Position numbers and translations under genes: made by a program
The notes under the pieces: model-generated
Told to the model about the DNA's origin: nothing
The model's input: only the letters and a program-made list of their open reading frames with translations
Databases searched by the model: none
Assembly: GCF_005924265.1 (NCBI RefSeq)
Contig: NZ_VCLB01000004.1
Span: forward strand, 310,001 to 374,000
Direction: 5' to 3'
DNA: 64,000 bases
Source of the DNA: Martelella lutilitoris
GTDB lineage: Bacteria; Pseudomonadota; Alphaproteobacteria; Rhizobiales; Rhizobiaceae
Part shown: in pieces, positions 10,401 through 18,785 of the stretch
Layout of the letters: each line of letters starts with the position of its first letter
How positions within the stretch are numbered: the stretch's first letter is position 1

Positions 10401-11591
10401 AACATGACCGTCGGCGGCAGCGTGCAGGCGCCGTCCTACTCCGGCGGCATTGACGTCAATATCGACAGCGTGACCGATCTGAGGCGCAATCTGGCGATCA
10501 ACAATATCCGCGGCCGCGTCTCGGCCTCCGGCGACAGGCTCGTCGTCGAAGACATCACCGGGCGTCTCGCCGCGGGCGGCACGGTCACGATCAGCGGCAG
10601 CATCGCGCTTTCCGGCGATTTCCAGGCCTCGCTGAGGCTTTCGGCGGACAATGCGGTCATCAATGACGGACGCCTCCTGACGACGACGGCGAACGGCGCG
10701 CTGAGCCTCGAGGGACCGCTTCTCGGCCAGCCAACGCTCTCCGGCCGGCTCGATCTCGGCCGGACGGCCATCGTTATCCCAGACCGGTTGCCGGCCTCCA
10801 TCGCCGACATCAACATCGTGCACGAAAATGCCTCGGCCGCCGTTTTGAGGCAGGCCAGCGCGCTTTCCCCGCAGCAGGCGACCGATGCCCGCTCGTCCTT
10901 CAACCTCGACATCACCATCGCGGCCCCCAACGCGATCTTCGTAAGGGGGCGCGGCATCGACGCCGAGCTTGGCGGCACGATCCGCGTTTCCGGCACCACG
11001 GCCGACCCGGTCATCACCGGCGGCTTCGACCTCATCCGGGGTCGTCTGTCGATCCTCAACCGGCGTTTCGATTTCAACCGAGGCCGGATCACCTTCGGCG
11101 GCGCGCTGGTGCCGCTCATCGACCTGCAGGCGCAGACCAATGCCGGTTCGACCGCGATCACCATTTCTCTGTCCGGCGTCGCGAACGATCCGCAGGTCAG
11201 CCTTAGTTCCACGCCTGCCCTGCCCGATGACGAGATACTGGCCCAGCTTCTGTTCAACCAGTCCTCGTCGAACCTCTCGGCCCTGCAGATCGCCCAGCTT
11301 GCCGATGCGGTGATCCAGTTGACCGGCGGCACCAACCAGTCGCTGTTCGGCTCGATCCGTGACGTTCTCGGCATCGACAATCTCGACGTGACGACCGACT
11401 CGACAGGCAATACCGCCGTCAGCATCGGCAAGTATTTGAACAGCAACACCTATGTCGAAGTCGAGCAAAGCCGCGATACCGGCACGCGGGCGAGCGTCAA
11501 CATCGATATTGGCCGCAATTTCATCGTCAAGGGATCGGCGGGTTCTCAAGGCGAAGCCAGCGGCGGCATCTTCTACGAGAAGGAATACTAG
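7422..11591 (+). CDS. tamB: Translocation and assembly module protein TamB
   Basis: A 1389-residue AsmA/TamB-type protein. One N-terminal membrane anchor (about residues 12-40) is followed by a very long periplasmic stretch of alternating polar/nonpolar beta-strands (a beta-taco groove). The conserved C-terminal DUF490 domain contains RGRLSILNRRFDFNRGRITFGG and ends in GGIFYEKEY. Length and order fit the TamA-TamB pair. TamB spans the periplasm, binding TamA with its C-terminus. Confidence 0.95.
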   Translation: MRLLTATLRILTKLVAGLIAGVILIALAAVILVGFTGFGANFAVQQVTKRIASPDFAVHVGRVSAPLTGHFTVESVSVSDINGPYATVEDVALDWSPLALFNGRFKAASLSAQSVTLERLPVASDAAPKEKSEGGGFSLPIGVEIDRFDFPQIDIAAPVLGEDYPLSAAGSVTALSDAIAASLDAKHRARPETYVKADLEYAPADNRLDLEAEVNEPQGGIVATLMQLPGAPALNIGVDGDGPLSDWQGKVTAELSGSALGEIDIRHQLDEAGERTVTVTGSGQFAPLAPEAFASLVEGTTQLDIAVTLSPSGRIAISKGDVTTGSFALAASGAYDPEGNNDLKATLNGTDGAVPFSWPLGEDTLDLAIENATLALTGAADNADLQTSVTLDRLSMPQVSADGIALVASGTDLDLKGRDGALETALTVEDISFDNENLNQLVKAPISLSAPIALSGSTLKVAAAELESGSIGGTMSISYDLDSQKASGDARLFVLADALPAPASDMISGMTRIETVFSANLATADYTFSDLKIENSLVSATGNVALSGDTIDATLKAALSELGTLAPQVGGAAEITASVNGPLSAPDIEATASADNLVLSGETLKDFSLSLKGKADPAAPSGTVSAKGTYADAPLSLAANVASSNGQIEISGIDGAVGGNTLSGDLTLNDSFLPAGGINFDFPDLKLLAGLAGQEASGDISGRIALDNADNKLGLSVNASGDRLSAATVTARNIEADMTVSDLAELKANGKITVGSVSASGQNVSDISLSARNEGVTTSFDLSARYDGQPVNASAKVTRAETMEIEITRLEGSPMSLALSLAQPARIMIADGTANIENLGIGIGGGTVSARGSVGERLNLNVDISGINAAIANNFVPSLGAQGTISGTVTASGSLASPSANYDLTWSNANVAQNAAIGGQSFNITTTGRYEGNRVTTDTRLTNAQGLSARATGSVGLSGNMPLDIAVNGRLPLALVSVVAANAGYAVSGNADVNMTVGGSVQAPSYSGGIDVNIDSVTDLRRNLAINNIRGRVSASGDRLVVEDITGRLAAGGTVTISGSIALSGDFQASLRLSADNAVINDGRLLTTTANGALSLEGPLLGQPTLSGRLDLGRTAIVIPDRLPASIADINIVHENASAAVLRQASALSPQQATDARSSFNLDITIAAPNAIFVRGRGIDAELGGTIRVSGTTADPVITGGFDLIRGRLSILNRRFDFNRGRITFGGALVPLIDLQAQTNAGSTAITISLSGVANDPQVSLSSTPALPDDEILAQLLFNQSSSNLSALQIAQLADAVIQLTGGTNQSLFGSIRDVLGIDNLDVTTDSTGNTAVSIGKYLNSNTYVEVEQSRDTGTRASVNIDIGRNFIVKGSAGSQGEASGGIFYEKEY

Positions 11592-11683
11592 ACCGCCTGC
11601 CGTCCCGGCAGTTGAAATGATGGCGATATCATGGCAATCGAAAGATGTGGCGGGCGCAGCGTGATTTTCCCTGTGCCGATACG

Positions 11684-11790
11684 CTAGCGCATCGACCCGA
11701 AAATCGGAATCGATTTTCGGAAAGCACGATGCGTAGATTCAATAGTTTAGAGCGTCCTTTGTTGGTCCGAATGGACGCACGGCGCTCTAA
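11684..11790 (-). repeat. RIME-like double-palindrome repeat, copy 1
   Basis: A 107-bp intergenic element, about 92% identical by eye (8 differences) to the reverse complement of 24876-24982. One half is a palindrome bounded by GCATCG/CGATGC with AAAATCG arms. The other is bounded by TTAGAGCG/CGCTCTAA with an inner GCGTCC-GAAT-GGACGC hairpin. It ends 12 bp before the chaA start and so lies in the chaA leader. Size and two-palindrome design match the rhizobial RIME class. Confidence 0.85.
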
Positions 11791-11802
11791 GGAGATGAGC
11801 GC

Positions 11803-12948
11803 TTGCCGACGCCAGAAGCTGCTTCGAAGAAAGCACCCTACCCTCCGCTGGGGAGCGTGCTCCGCCGTGAACGCACACTCGGGCTCACGCTTCTGACCTG
11901 TCTTCTCGTCCTCATCTTCGAGGACCGGATCTTCGCCAATCTCGGCAATCCCTTTCATCTCGTGCCGGTCATGGCCTGGCTGTTCTTCGTCATCCTCGCA
12001 ACCGCGATCGGCGTCGTCCGCCATGCCGAAGCGCTTTCTGAGCGGCTCGGCGAACCCTTCGGCACGCTGGTGCTGACGCTTTCCATCACCGGCATTGAAG
12101 TGATGAGCATCACCGCCGTGATGTTGCATGGCGAGAACAACCCCGCCCTTGTGCGCGACACGCTGTTTTCCGTGGTCATGATCATCATGGGCGGCATGGT
12201 CGGCATCTCGCTTCTGCTCGGCGCGCTGCGCCACTGGGAGCTGACCTTCAACCTGCAGGGCGCCAATGCCTATCTGAGCGTGATCATTCCGCTTGCGGCC
12301 TTCAGCCTGATCCTGCCCGACCTGACGCTTTCGACCGCCGGGCCGACGCTGACAGGCCTGCAGAAGGTCATGGTCGGCGGCACGGCCGCTGGACTCTACA
12401 TCATTTTCCTGCTGATCCAGACCGGACGGCATCGCGGTTACTTCTCGCAGCCGGTGGAAGAAGAGGGCGCGGAGGAAACGCACGCGGCATCCGACGCGCC
12501 GACGACGCTCCATGTCCTGCTCCTGTTCTGCTACATCATTCCGGTGGTCTTCCTTGTCGAACAGTTCGCGCGGCCCGTCGATTATGTGATCGAGACACTC
12601 GGGGCGCCGACGACGATCGGCGGCATTCTTATGGCGATCCTGGTAACGACGCCGGAGGGGATCGGCGGCGTGCGCGCGGCCATGAACCGGCGGCTTCAGT
12701 CCTCGGTCAACATTTTCCTTGGCTCGGTGCTTGCAACCATCGGCCTGACTGTTCCGATCATGCTGGCCATCTCAAGCCTGCTCGGTCTCGATCTCGAACT
12801 CGGCCTCGAGCCGGCCAATATGCTGCTTCTGATCGTCATCCTCGCCGTCAGCATCGTCACGTTTTCCAGCGGCCGCACGCATGTTCTTCAAGGGGCAGTG
12901 CATTTTCTGATTTTCATTGCATTTCTCATTCTAAGCTACAGCGGGTAG
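11803..12948 (+). CDS. chaA: Calcium/proton (Na+/K+:H+) antiporter ChaA
   Basis: A 381-residue integral membrane CAX-family antiporter with about eleven hydrophobic segments. The two CAX signature regions are visible: GEPFGTLVLTLSITGIEVM near residues 81-99 and VTTPEGIGG near 281. The acidic, His-containing linker (EEEGAEETHAASDAP) separates the two halves. The start is TTG at 11803, chosen because AAGGAG at 11789-11794 is spaced 8 bases before it; the nearby ATG is out of frame. The RBS overlaps the end of an upstream repeat element. Confidence 0.9.
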   Translation: MPTPEAASKKAPYPPLGSVLRRERTLGLTLLTCLLVLIFEDRIFANLGNPFHLVPVMAWLFFVILATAIGVVRHAEALSERLGEPFGTLVLTLSITGIEVMSITAVMLHGENNPALVRDTLFSVVMIIMGGMVGISLLLGALRHWELTFNLQGANAYLSVIIPLAAFSLILPDLTLSTAGPTLTGLQKVMVGGTAAGLYIIFLLIQTGRHRGYFSQPVEEEGAEETHAASDAPTTLHVLLLFCYIIPVVFLVEQFARPVDYVIETLGAPTTIGGILMAILVTTPEGIGGVRAAMNRRLQSSVNIFLGSVLATIGLTVPIMLAISSLLGLDLELGLEPANMLLLIVILAVSIVTFSSGRTHVLQGAVHFLIFIAFLILSYSG

Positions 12949-12979
12949 ACGTCGGCAGAGGGAAAGGAACAGGCGCGAT

Positions 12980-14110
12980 ATGGCGAACACGGAAAGAGCA
13001 CGGTTCTACGCGGCGGGCTTCGGCATTCTGGTCGGCTTCCTGCTTGCGCTGGCGGCGCCCTTCACCGGGCAACCCGGCGCATGGGCGCAGGAGGCGGATG
13101 CGCCGCGCGAGGTGCGCGTTGGCTACCGCGTCACGCCGCCTTTCGTCACGCGCGACGATGAAGGCCGCTTCACGGGCATGGCCGCCGAACTGTGGAAGGA
13201 GATCGCCGACGGGCTCAATATCGAGGCGACCTATGTCGAATATGCCACGGTCGCCGAGCTTCTCGCCGCCGTGCGGGCAAAAGAGCTCGATGTCGCCGTC
13301 GGCGCCATTTCCATCACCGAGGACCGGGCCGAAGTGGTCGATTTCACCCAGCCCTGGTTCGACTCCGGCCTCAGGGTCATGGTCGACGACCGTTCCTCTT
13401 CCTCGCTTATCAATGTCTGGAACGGGCTCGCCGAAGCCGGCTACCTGCGTTATTACGCCTGGCTTCTGGTATTCATCATTCTCGGCACGATCGGGCTCAC
13501 CTTCTTCGACCGCCATTTCGACAAGAATTTTCCCCGCCGCTGGCGCGACGGCGTGGCGGAAAGTTTCTATGCGGTCATGCTGGTGGTCACGAAAGGATCG
13601 CTTCCCAGCCGCACAAAGCTGTTCGGCTGGATCGGCCGTCTGTTCGCCGCCTTCTGGCTCGTCATCGGCATCGCCGTCGTCGCCTATGTCACATCCTCCG
13701 TCACCAGCGTGATGACCAATATCGCGATCACCGGCAGCGTCACCGGTCCCGACGACCTGCCGGGCCGCACGGTCGGCGTCTTCCGCGGCTCCACCGCGGA
13801 GACCCTGGCCCGCAGGCAGGGTTATGATTTCGTCACCTATGGCGGGATCGAAGAGGCGGTCGACGCCTTGCGCAGCGCCGAAGTCGACGCGCTGGTCGCC
13901 GATGCGCCGGTGCTGGAATACTACAGGGCGCAGAATCCGGGGCTCGGTCTCGATGTCGTCGGGCGGCTGTTTGCGCCGGACAAGTTCGGATTCGCCCTGC
14001 CCTATGGCCAGGACACGCTGATCTATCCGGTCACCGTGCGTCTTCTCGCCCTGCAGGAAAGCGGTTATGTGCAGGAACTGAGCCAGCGATATTTCGGCGA
14101 CGAGCGATAA
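12980..14110 (+). CDS. Glutamate-receptor-like channel with SBP domain
   Basis: A 376-residue protein with the architecture of prokaryotic ionotropic glutamate receptors: signal peptide (about 1-35), first lobe of a family-3 binding protein (REVRVGYRVTPPFV to PWFDSGLRVMV), a transmembrane insert, then the second lobe (GRTVGVFRGSTAETLA). The insert has TM1 (about 155-174), a pore-loop region (about 190-210) and TM2 (about 217-238, including TSSVTSVMTN). The K+ channel signature TVGYGD expected in GluR0-type proteins is absent; VVTKGSLPS occupies that place. Start chosen at the ATG after AAAGGAACAGG. Convergent with the next gene. Confidence 0.8.
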   Translation: MANTERARFYAAGFGILVGFLLALAAPFTGQPGAWAQEADAPREVRVGYRVTPPFVTRDDEGRFTGMAAELWKEIADGLNIEATYVEYATVAELLAAVRAKELDVAVGAISITEDRAEVVDFTQPWFDSGLRVMVDDRSSSSLINVWNGLAEAGYLRYYAWLLVFIILGTIGLTFFDRHFDKNFPRRWRDGVAESFYAVMLVVTKGSLPSRTKLFGWIGRLFAAFWLVIGIAVVAYVTSSVTSVMTNIAITGSVTGPDDLPGRTVGVFRGSTAETLARRQGYDFVTYGGIEEAVDALRSAEVDALVADAPVLEYYRAQNPGLGLDVVGRLFAPDKFGFALPYGQDTLIYPVTVRLLALQESGYVQELSQRYFGDER

Positions 14111-14116
14111 GACGTC

Positions 14117-15226
14117 TCATTCTGCGTGGCGCGCGAGAATCGCTTCCAGCCTCGGCGCGCGGTAACCCGGAACCGCGTGGTTGGCGAAGCTCAGAAAGCC
14201 GCCGATGCGAAGCTCGACCTTTTGCGCGTGGTTACGGGCAATATCGGCAAGCCTGTGGTCGAGATAGGGGTTGGCAAACCGGTCAAGCGTTTCGTCGATA
14301 TAGCGATCCGCCTCGCTGCTACGCCCCTCGGCAGCAAAGGCCGGCAGCACCTCGTCCATATAAAGGTTGAAGAGGTCCTTGCGGATCGTCTTGTCATCCA
14401 TCAATTCGCGCACGAAGGCCTGCCCGCCCTCCGAACGCCTCCAGTTTTCGACAAGATAGGTGTGACCGAGATTGAGGATGAAAAGCTTCATCGTCTCGAC
14501 GTCGCCGAGATCGCCGACAACCTTCAGCGCCGGATGGGCACAGGGAAGCGTCAACCCGACACAGGCTTCGATCGCCCACAATGCATAAGGTTCGGTCACC
14601 GCGCCTGCGGGCTCCAGCGGTTCCGACACGATCCGGTCGACAAGCGAGTTCACCCACAGAACCTTGGTCTCAAGCCAGCGCGCGTAATCGGCCGAGAGCC
14701 GTTCGGCGACCGGCAGGACATGCGCCTTGAGCGCCGCGCCGTTTTCGTGCAGCAGCTCGCAGGGCATGATCTGCAGAGGTCGGGCATTTTCCGCAAAGCG
14801 CGAAAACAGGAGATGGGCAAGCTTCGCCGGAAAGGACATGGCCTGGCTGAACGTCGGTCCACCGTCGGCCGGGCGTGGCAGAAACCCATGCTCGGTGGTG
14901 TTGGAGAGAATGATCTCCGCCTCGTCACGCAACACGCGCTCGACCTCCGGACGATCGAGATCCGTCGACAGGGCCTTGCTGACGCTGGTGACGGTGCGCA
15001 CATCATCGATCCGCGTGCCCTGCAGGAGGCCACGGACCCGCACGTCAAAACCGGCCTTCACGGCAAGGGCTTTCAGCCTTTTCGCCCGACCGGGATCCCC
15101 CGACGTCTGCACCACCGTGATGGGGCCGAGCGCCCTTCCGTCCTTTAGCGCCTCTGAAATGAAGAGGTCCGCATGGGCCTGGAGAAATCGGCTGGTGCCG
15201 AACTGCACGATCGGAGTCGCCAGCAT
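14117..15226 (-). CDS. Mannitol dehydrogenase family oxidoreductase
   Basis: A 369-residue polyol/uronate NAD-dependent dehydrogenase of the mannitol dehydrogenase family. The N-terminus IVQFGTSRFLQAHADLF is the family's dinucleotide-binding start, and the C-terminal domain has the family NLGHTYLVENW segment. Similarity of layout to tagaturonate/mannonate reductases (UxaB/UxuB) suggests a hexuronate or polyol substrate, but the exact one cannot be read. It lies 141 bp downstream of the TRAP large permease on the same strand. Confidence 0.82.
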   Translation of the reverse strand: MLATPIVQFGTSRFLQAHADLFISEALKDGRALGPITVVQTSGDPGRAKRLKALAVKAGFDVRVRGLLQGTRIDDVRTVTSVSKALSTDLDRPEVERVLRDEAEIILSNTTEHGFLPRPADGGPTFSQAMSFPAKLAHLLFSRFAENARPLQIMPCELLHENGAALKAHVLPVAERLSADYARWLETKVLWVNSLVDRIVSEPLEPAGAVTEPYALWAIEACVGLTLPCAHPALKVVGDLGDVETMKLFILNLGHTYLVENWRRSEGGQAFVRELMDDKTIRKDLFNLYMDEVLPAFAAEGRSSEADRYIDETLDRFANPYLDHRLADIARNHAQKVELRIGGFLSFANHAVPGYRAPRLEAILARHAE

Positions 15227-15367
15227 GGGAGAGCGCCTTTACTGTGCATCTCACAATAGAGAGCAGACATAATCTCCGTTAAATTCACCTTTGTCAAAAA
15301 GAGGCGGCAGGTTCTCCTTCGGGATGCGTCGTCTGGCACTGCCGACGATTGCGGCAGCGCCTCGGGA

Positions 15368-16681
15368 TCAAAGGCGCGCAAGCCAGGTGGCAATTGCCGG
15401 GAAGGCGACGATCAGCGCCAGCGAGACCAGCATGGCGCCGACGAAGGGCAAGGCACCCCTGAAGATGTCCGAAACCTTCAGCGACCAGTCATTGATCGCC
15501 GATTTGATGATATAGACCGAAAGGCCGAATGGCGGCGTCAGCAGCCCGACCTCGACCGCCACCACGGTCAGCACGCCGAACCAGATCAGGTCGAACCCTG
15601 CGGCCTCCGCGACCGGCAGCGCGATCGGCAACAGGATCAGCATGATCGAGATGGAATCGATCAGGCAACCGAGCGCGATGATCAGCAACAGGTAGAGCAG
15701 CAGGAAGCCGTATGGGCCGAGAGGTCCGGACAGCATCGTCTCCGCCAGAAACCGCGGCACGCCCGAAAGCGCCAGCATGCGGCTGAAAAAGGTTGCCGCA
15801 AGGATCAGGAACAACACGGAAACGGTGATCTGTCCGGTCTCCACCAGGAGGTTCCAGAAGGATCGCGGCGTCAGCGAGCGGCGGAGAAGCGCGATCAAGA
15901 GGGCGCCGAGCGCACCGGCCGCCCCGGCCTCCGTCGGGTTGAGGAAACCGCCATAGAGCCCGCCAAGCACGAGCAGCATGAGGAAGATGATCGGCACCGC
16001 CTTGCGGGCAAGCGCCAGCCAGCCGATCTCCGCGTCGTGGGTTTCCGGCTTTTCCGGCGTGAAGACGAAATCCGGCTTCAGCCATGCCAGCAGGAAGATG
16101 GTGATCGAGAAGGCAACCGCCAGAAGAAGCCCCGGACCGACGCCGGCAAGAAACATCCGCCCGACCGATTCTTCGGCCAGAACCGCATAGACGATCATCA
16201 GCAGCGAGGGCGGGATAAGCATGCCGAGCACGGAGGAGCCGGCAACGACGCCGGTGGCGAATTTGGCCGTATAGCCGTGGCGCGTCATCTCCGGCACCGC
16301 GACCCGGCTGAAAACGGTGGCGGAGGCGATGGAAACGCCGGTGATCGCGGCAAATACGGCGTTGGCGAAGACCGTGGCGATGCCAAGCCCGGCGGTAATC
16401 CGGCCCATCAGCCGCTGGAACACGTCGAACGTATCCTTGCCGACTTTCGAGATCGTCACCAGGAGACCCATCAGCACGAAGAGCGGGACGATGGCGTAGA
16501 GATATTCCCTCAGCGAGTTGTTGGCAACGGCGCCGAGCATGCGCATCGAGACCGTTTCGCCGCGAATGGCGGCAACGCCGATGAAGGACACGAACAGCAT
16601 GCTGACGCCGATCGGCATGCCGACATAGATCAGAACAAGCAGGCCGGCGATCGCCAGGCCTCCGATTTCGAGCGGACTCAT
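15368..16681 (-). CDS. TRAP transporter large permease (DctM)
   Basis: A 437-residue, very hydrophobic DctM-family subunit with 12 or more transmembrane helices. The start is the ATG at 16681 (MSPLEIGGLAIAG), overlapping the DctQ stop by 4 bp (ATGA), so the two are translationally coupled. An upstream in-frame extension inside DctQ is basic and has no membrane character. It is the third gene of a DctP-DctQ-DctM set and imports a carboxylate using an ion gradient. Confidence 0.94.
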   Translation of the reverse strand: MSPLEIGGLAIAGLLVLIYVGMPIGVSMLFVSFIGVAAIRGETVSMRMLGAVANNSLREYLYAIVPLFVLMGLLVTISKVGKDTFDVFQRLMGRITAGLGIATVFANAVFAAITGVSIASATVFSRVAVPEMTRHGYTAKFATGVVAGSSVLGMLIPPSLLMIVYAVLAEESVGRMFLAGVGPGLLLAVAFSITIFLLAWLKPDFVFTPEKPETHDAEIGWLALARKAVPIIFLMLLVLGGLYGGFLNPTEAGAAGALGALLIALLRRSLTPRSFWNLLVETGQITVSVLFLILAATFFSRMLALSGVPRFLAETMLSGPLGPYGFLLLYLLLIIALGCLIDSISIMLILLPIALPVAEAAGFDLIWFGVLTVVAVEVGLLTPPFGLSVYIIKSAINDWSLKVSDIFRGALPFVGAMLVSLALIVAFPAIATWLARL

Positions 16682-17241
16682 GGATGATCTCCGGCGTTTC
16701 GGCAGGCGACAAGATCGCTCACCGCGCGGACGAGAAATTCGAGCGCGGCGACGCTGACGCCGAGGACGATGAAGGCGCGGAACGGCCACACCGGCAGGGT
16801 GGCAATGCCGGTCACCCCGATATATTCGCCGGACGCCCAGTCCTTCTGCAGAATCAGGAAACTCGACCAGGCGATCAGGCCGATCATCGCCGCACCGGTG
16901 AGATTGAAGACTGCCGAAAGGAGGCTGCCGGCCACCGGCCGCTTCAGCCTGAAGGCGGGAAAGAAGATCTCGGTCCGGGCGAGCCTGTCGGCGCGGATGG
17001 TGGTGGCAAGCTGCAACGAGACGATCATCACCAGCAGCAGCGCGCCGAGTTCGGAAACCAGCGGCAGCGACGAGCCCAGCAGGTTGCGCATGAAGATGTC
17101 GGCGGAGATGACCAGCATCAGCACCAGAATGAGCACGGTTCCAAGCGCCGCCAGACCATCGACAAGTATGTGCCAGGTCCGCCCGAGGACTTTCGGCGGG
17201 CGCCCGTCAGGATGACGGGCGCTTTCGGTGGTGGATGACAT
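16678..17241 (-). CDS. TRAP transporter small permease (DctQ)
   Basis: A 187-residue four-helix DctQ-family subunit that joins the large permease. The N-terminus MSSTTESARHPDGRPPK is cytoplasmic and polar, followed by four hydrophobic segments. It lies 9 bp after dctP and overlaps dctM by 4 bp. Confidence 0.92.
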   Translation of the reverse strand: MSSTTESARHPDGRPPKVLGRTWHILVDGLAALGTVLILVLMLVISADIFMRNLLGSSLPLVSELGALLLVMIVSLQLATTIRADRLARTEIFFPAFRLKRPVAGSLLSAVFNLTGAAMIGLIAWSSFLILQKDWASGEYIGVTGIATLPVWPFRAFIVLGVSVAALEFLVRAVSDLVACRNAGDHP

Positions 17242-17250
17242 CGGGCCGCC

Positions 17251-18324
17251 CTACTGGTCCCAGTCGCGCATCGGCGTCTCGCCGCGCTCGCGCAGACCGT
17301 CCATATAGGCGTTTAGGAATTCGCGCGCCGGAAGGCCCTGGGCTTCCAGGTTATCGGCCCATTCGCCGGCAAGGTCCGGCAGCATGGCAACCCAGGCCTC
17401 ACGTTCCTCCTCAGGCATTTCGACGAGGGTCACCGGCGGGTTCTGCTCGGCGCCGAGTTCCACCATCGCCTGAAGGGCAGCCTCATGGCCTTCCAGAAGC
17501 TGCGCGCCGTGGGCGGCGGTGTAATACTTGCCGGCCTCGATCATCGCGTCCTGAACTTCGGTCGGCAGCGTCTCCCAGACATCGCGGTTGATGGCGATCG
17601 CGCCGGAGAAGGACACGGCCGCATCGAAGCGGTTGAGATAGGGCGCGACCTCATAGAGCTTCGCCGGCTTCGCGCCGAGCGCAAGGGTCAGCACGCCGTC
17701 GGAAACGCCGGTCTGGATATCGGTGTAGAAGGTGGTCAGCGCGCCGTCCACGGCATTGGCGCCGGTTCCGCGCAGCCAGGTGCCGAGCACGCCGGGGGCT
17801 GAGATCTTCATGCCGTCGATATCGGCGATGCCCTCGATCGGCTCCTTGGTGTAGATGTCGTACATGTCGGTCCCGGTCAGTCCGAGAACCTTGAGGTTAT
17901 ATTGCTCCCACTCCTCGCGGAAGGCCTCGTTGTTTTCCATCAGGTCTTCCATCACCTCCAGCTGAAGCTGAGGATTGGCGGTGGAGAACGGCGCATAGCT
18001 CGTCGCCTGGCTGAGCGGCAGTTTCGCCGGTTCCAGCAGGGAGAAGACCCAGCCGATATCGGTGATACCTTCCTCGACGGAAGACAGCGTGGCATTCGCC
18101 TTGTAGAGCTGGCCGCCGAAGGCCTCGTTCCAATTGATCTTGTAATCGCCGGTCTCGGCGAGGATCTCGTCGGTCTTCGCCATAAAGTGGGTCTGGATCA
18201 TGCCGACCCACGGGATCACCGTCGGATGGCTGGAGGCCACCGTCAGGTTGATGGTTTCCTGCGCGAACAGCGCCGAGGGCATCGCCACCATGGCGACGGT
18301 CGTCAGTCTCAGAAAATTACGCAT
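17251..18324 (-). CDS. TRAP transporter substrate-binding protein (DctP)
   Basis: A 357-residue periplasmic TRAP binding protein with signal peptide MRNFLRLTTVAMVAMPSALFA. The DctP-fold landmarks GMKISAPGVLGTWLRGTGAN and TFYTDIQTGVSDGVL are visible. The usual substrate-carboxylate Arg probably lies in the former segment. Context with CoA-transferase, lyase and ring-cleavage genes suggests an aromatic or heterocyclic carboxylate as ligand; this is inference. Confidence 0.93.
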   Translation of the reverse strand: MRNFLRLTTVAMVAMPSALFAQETINLTVASSHPTVIPWVGMIQTHFMAKTDEILAETGDYKINWNEAFGGQLYKANATLSSVEEGITDIGWVFSLLEPAKLPLSQATSYAPFSTANPQLQLEVMEDLMENNEAFREEWEQYNLKVLGLTGTDMYDIYTKEPIEGIADIDGMKISAPGVLGTWLRGTGANAVDGALTTFYTDIQTGVSDGVLTLALGAKPAKLYEVAPYLNRFDAAVSFSGAIAINRDVWETLPTEVQDAMIEAGKYYTAAHGAQLLEGHEAALQAMVELGAEQNPPVTLVEMPEEEREAWVAMLPDLAGEWADNLEAQGLPAREFLNAYMDGLRERGETPMRDWDQ

Positions 18325-18348
18325 GTTTTCTCCTCCCGAAAGATGCGT

Positions 18349-18753
18349 TCAGTCGATCACGAATGTCTGTGTGGAATAGTCGAGCCGGACCGAAACCCGG
18401 CCCTCATTGATCATCCAGGGGCGCACCCTGAAACGCCGCGCTCCGGCCTTGTGCATGGGGTCGTTGCGCGCGATCTCGGTTGCCGCTTCCGCGCTTTCGG
18501 CGCGGATGATCACCATGCCCTCGCCCGCCCAGCGCTCGCCGTCATCGGAAAAGAGCGGGCCCGCGGCATAGAGCACCCCGTCGCGTTCCAGCCCGACCTG
18601 GTAGGCGAGATGGGCCTCCATGTTCTCAAACACCGGGCCCATGCCGTTGGTCGCCTCGGTAAAGATGGCGAAGAGCTTCTTCTGCAGCATGGCCTTACTG
18701 GCTTCCATCACGGCTGCCGCCGGAACGGTCTCTGTCTCTTGCATGGCGGTCAC
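18349..18753 (-). CDS. YciI-like protein
   Basis: A 134-residue protein whose central part (about residues 45-120, HLAYQVGLERDGVLYAAGPL through DPMHKAGARRFRVRPW) matches the YciI ferredoxin-like fold with its His and GPL...DP features. YciI-like proteins include a dehydrochlorinase in hydroxyquinol degradation (TftG), so a small ring-modifying or isomerase role is possible here. It sits 32 bp after the CoA-transferase gene and 24 bp before dctP. The ATG at 18744 is an alternative start. Confidence 0.75.
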   Translation of the reverse strand: MTAMQETETVPAAAVMEASKAMLQKKLFAIFTEATNGMGPVFENMEAHLAYQVGLERDGVLYAAGPLFSDDGERWAGEGMVIIRAESAEAATEIARNDPMHKAGARRFRVRPWMINEGRVSVRLDYSTQTFVID

Positions 18754-18785
18754 CTTCTCCTTGTGGCCGTTGCGAAATGCGCCGA

